Under the pieces are notes generated by a model that saw nothing but the letters and a program-made list of their open reading frames with translations, did no database searches and was not told the origin of the DNA. A stretch of DNA of 6,442 nt, from assembly GCA_937997605.1 (NCBI GenBank), contig CALLFD010000207.1, positions 1 to 6,442 on the forward strand, written 5' to 3'. The position numbers and the translations under genes are program-made. Below, in pieces: positions 6,416-6,442 of the stretch (its first letter is position 1; every line of letters starts with the position of its first letter). Source of the DNA: an uncultured Collinsella sp. Its GTDB lineage: Bacteria; Actinomycetota; Coriobacteriia; Coriobacteriales; Coriobacteriaceae.

Positions 6416-6442
6416 TCAAGCGTACGGCTCGGTGCCGTCCAC
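6416..6442 (-). CDS. Probable 3' end of an unidentified upstream gene (partial)
   Basis: The frame entering at the right edge reads VDGTEPYA and then TGA at 6416-6418. The stop lies 6-8 nt before the terminator hairpin, exactly where a gene end would be expected. Eight residues are too few to name a product. The other two minus-strand frames either run on through the terminator or also meet a TGA, so the frame choice rests on position rather than homology. Confidence 0.4.
   Translation of the reverse strand: MDGTEPYA

Overview
All six recognisable genes in this window lie on the minus strand and read from right to left as one tightly packed housekeeping operon: acpS, nnr, alr, a family 4 uracil-DNA glycosylase gene, tsaE, and a very large tsaB-rimI-tsaD fusion that runs off the left edge. 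The operon includes no mobile element, CRISPR array, or tRNA or rRNA gene. I see no sign of a recently acquired island.

Organism (inference): a fairly GC-rich bacterium, most likely an actinomycete-phylum member and plausibly of class Coriobacteriia (Collinsella-like). Three things support this. The order tsaE, tsaB, rimI, tsaD downstream of alr is the actinobacterial arrangement (Mycobacterium tuberculosis has alr, tsaE, tsaB, rimI and tsaD as separate consecutive genes). The dehydratase loop of Nnr has the ATAGSGD form that I associate with actinobacteria. The base composition fits. Genus level is a guess from memory of gene content, not something the sequence proves.

Layout from right to left. 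Bases 6416-6442 hold what looks like the last eight codons of an unidentified upstream minus-strand gene. It is followed by a strong intrinsic terminator (6377-6409), then a short intergenic region with two promoter-like boxes (6297-6362) and a strong ribosome-binding site that places the acpS start at 6267. The genes then follow with junctions of 0, 2, 8, 12 and minus 14 nt, four of the six starts having AGGAG or GGAGG exactly 5 nt upstream.

How the genes work together. AcpS activates acyl carrier protein for fatty-acid synthesis. Nnr repairs damaged NAD(P)H hydrates. Alr supplies D-alanine for peptidoglycan. The glycosylase removes uracil from DNA. TsaE and the TsaB and TsaD parts of the fusion are three of the four bacterial proteins that make the t6A modification at position 37 of ANN-decoding tRNAs; only TsaC is absent here. 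The RimI part is the acetyltransferase of ribosomal protein S18. The operon therefore mixes envelope, cofactor repair, DNA repair and translation functions, all growth-linked.

The most notable item is the single open frame carrying complete TsaB, complete RimI and the first half of TsaD, with the key residues of each domain visible. A second point is the long lysine-rich, helix-forming tail on AcpS.
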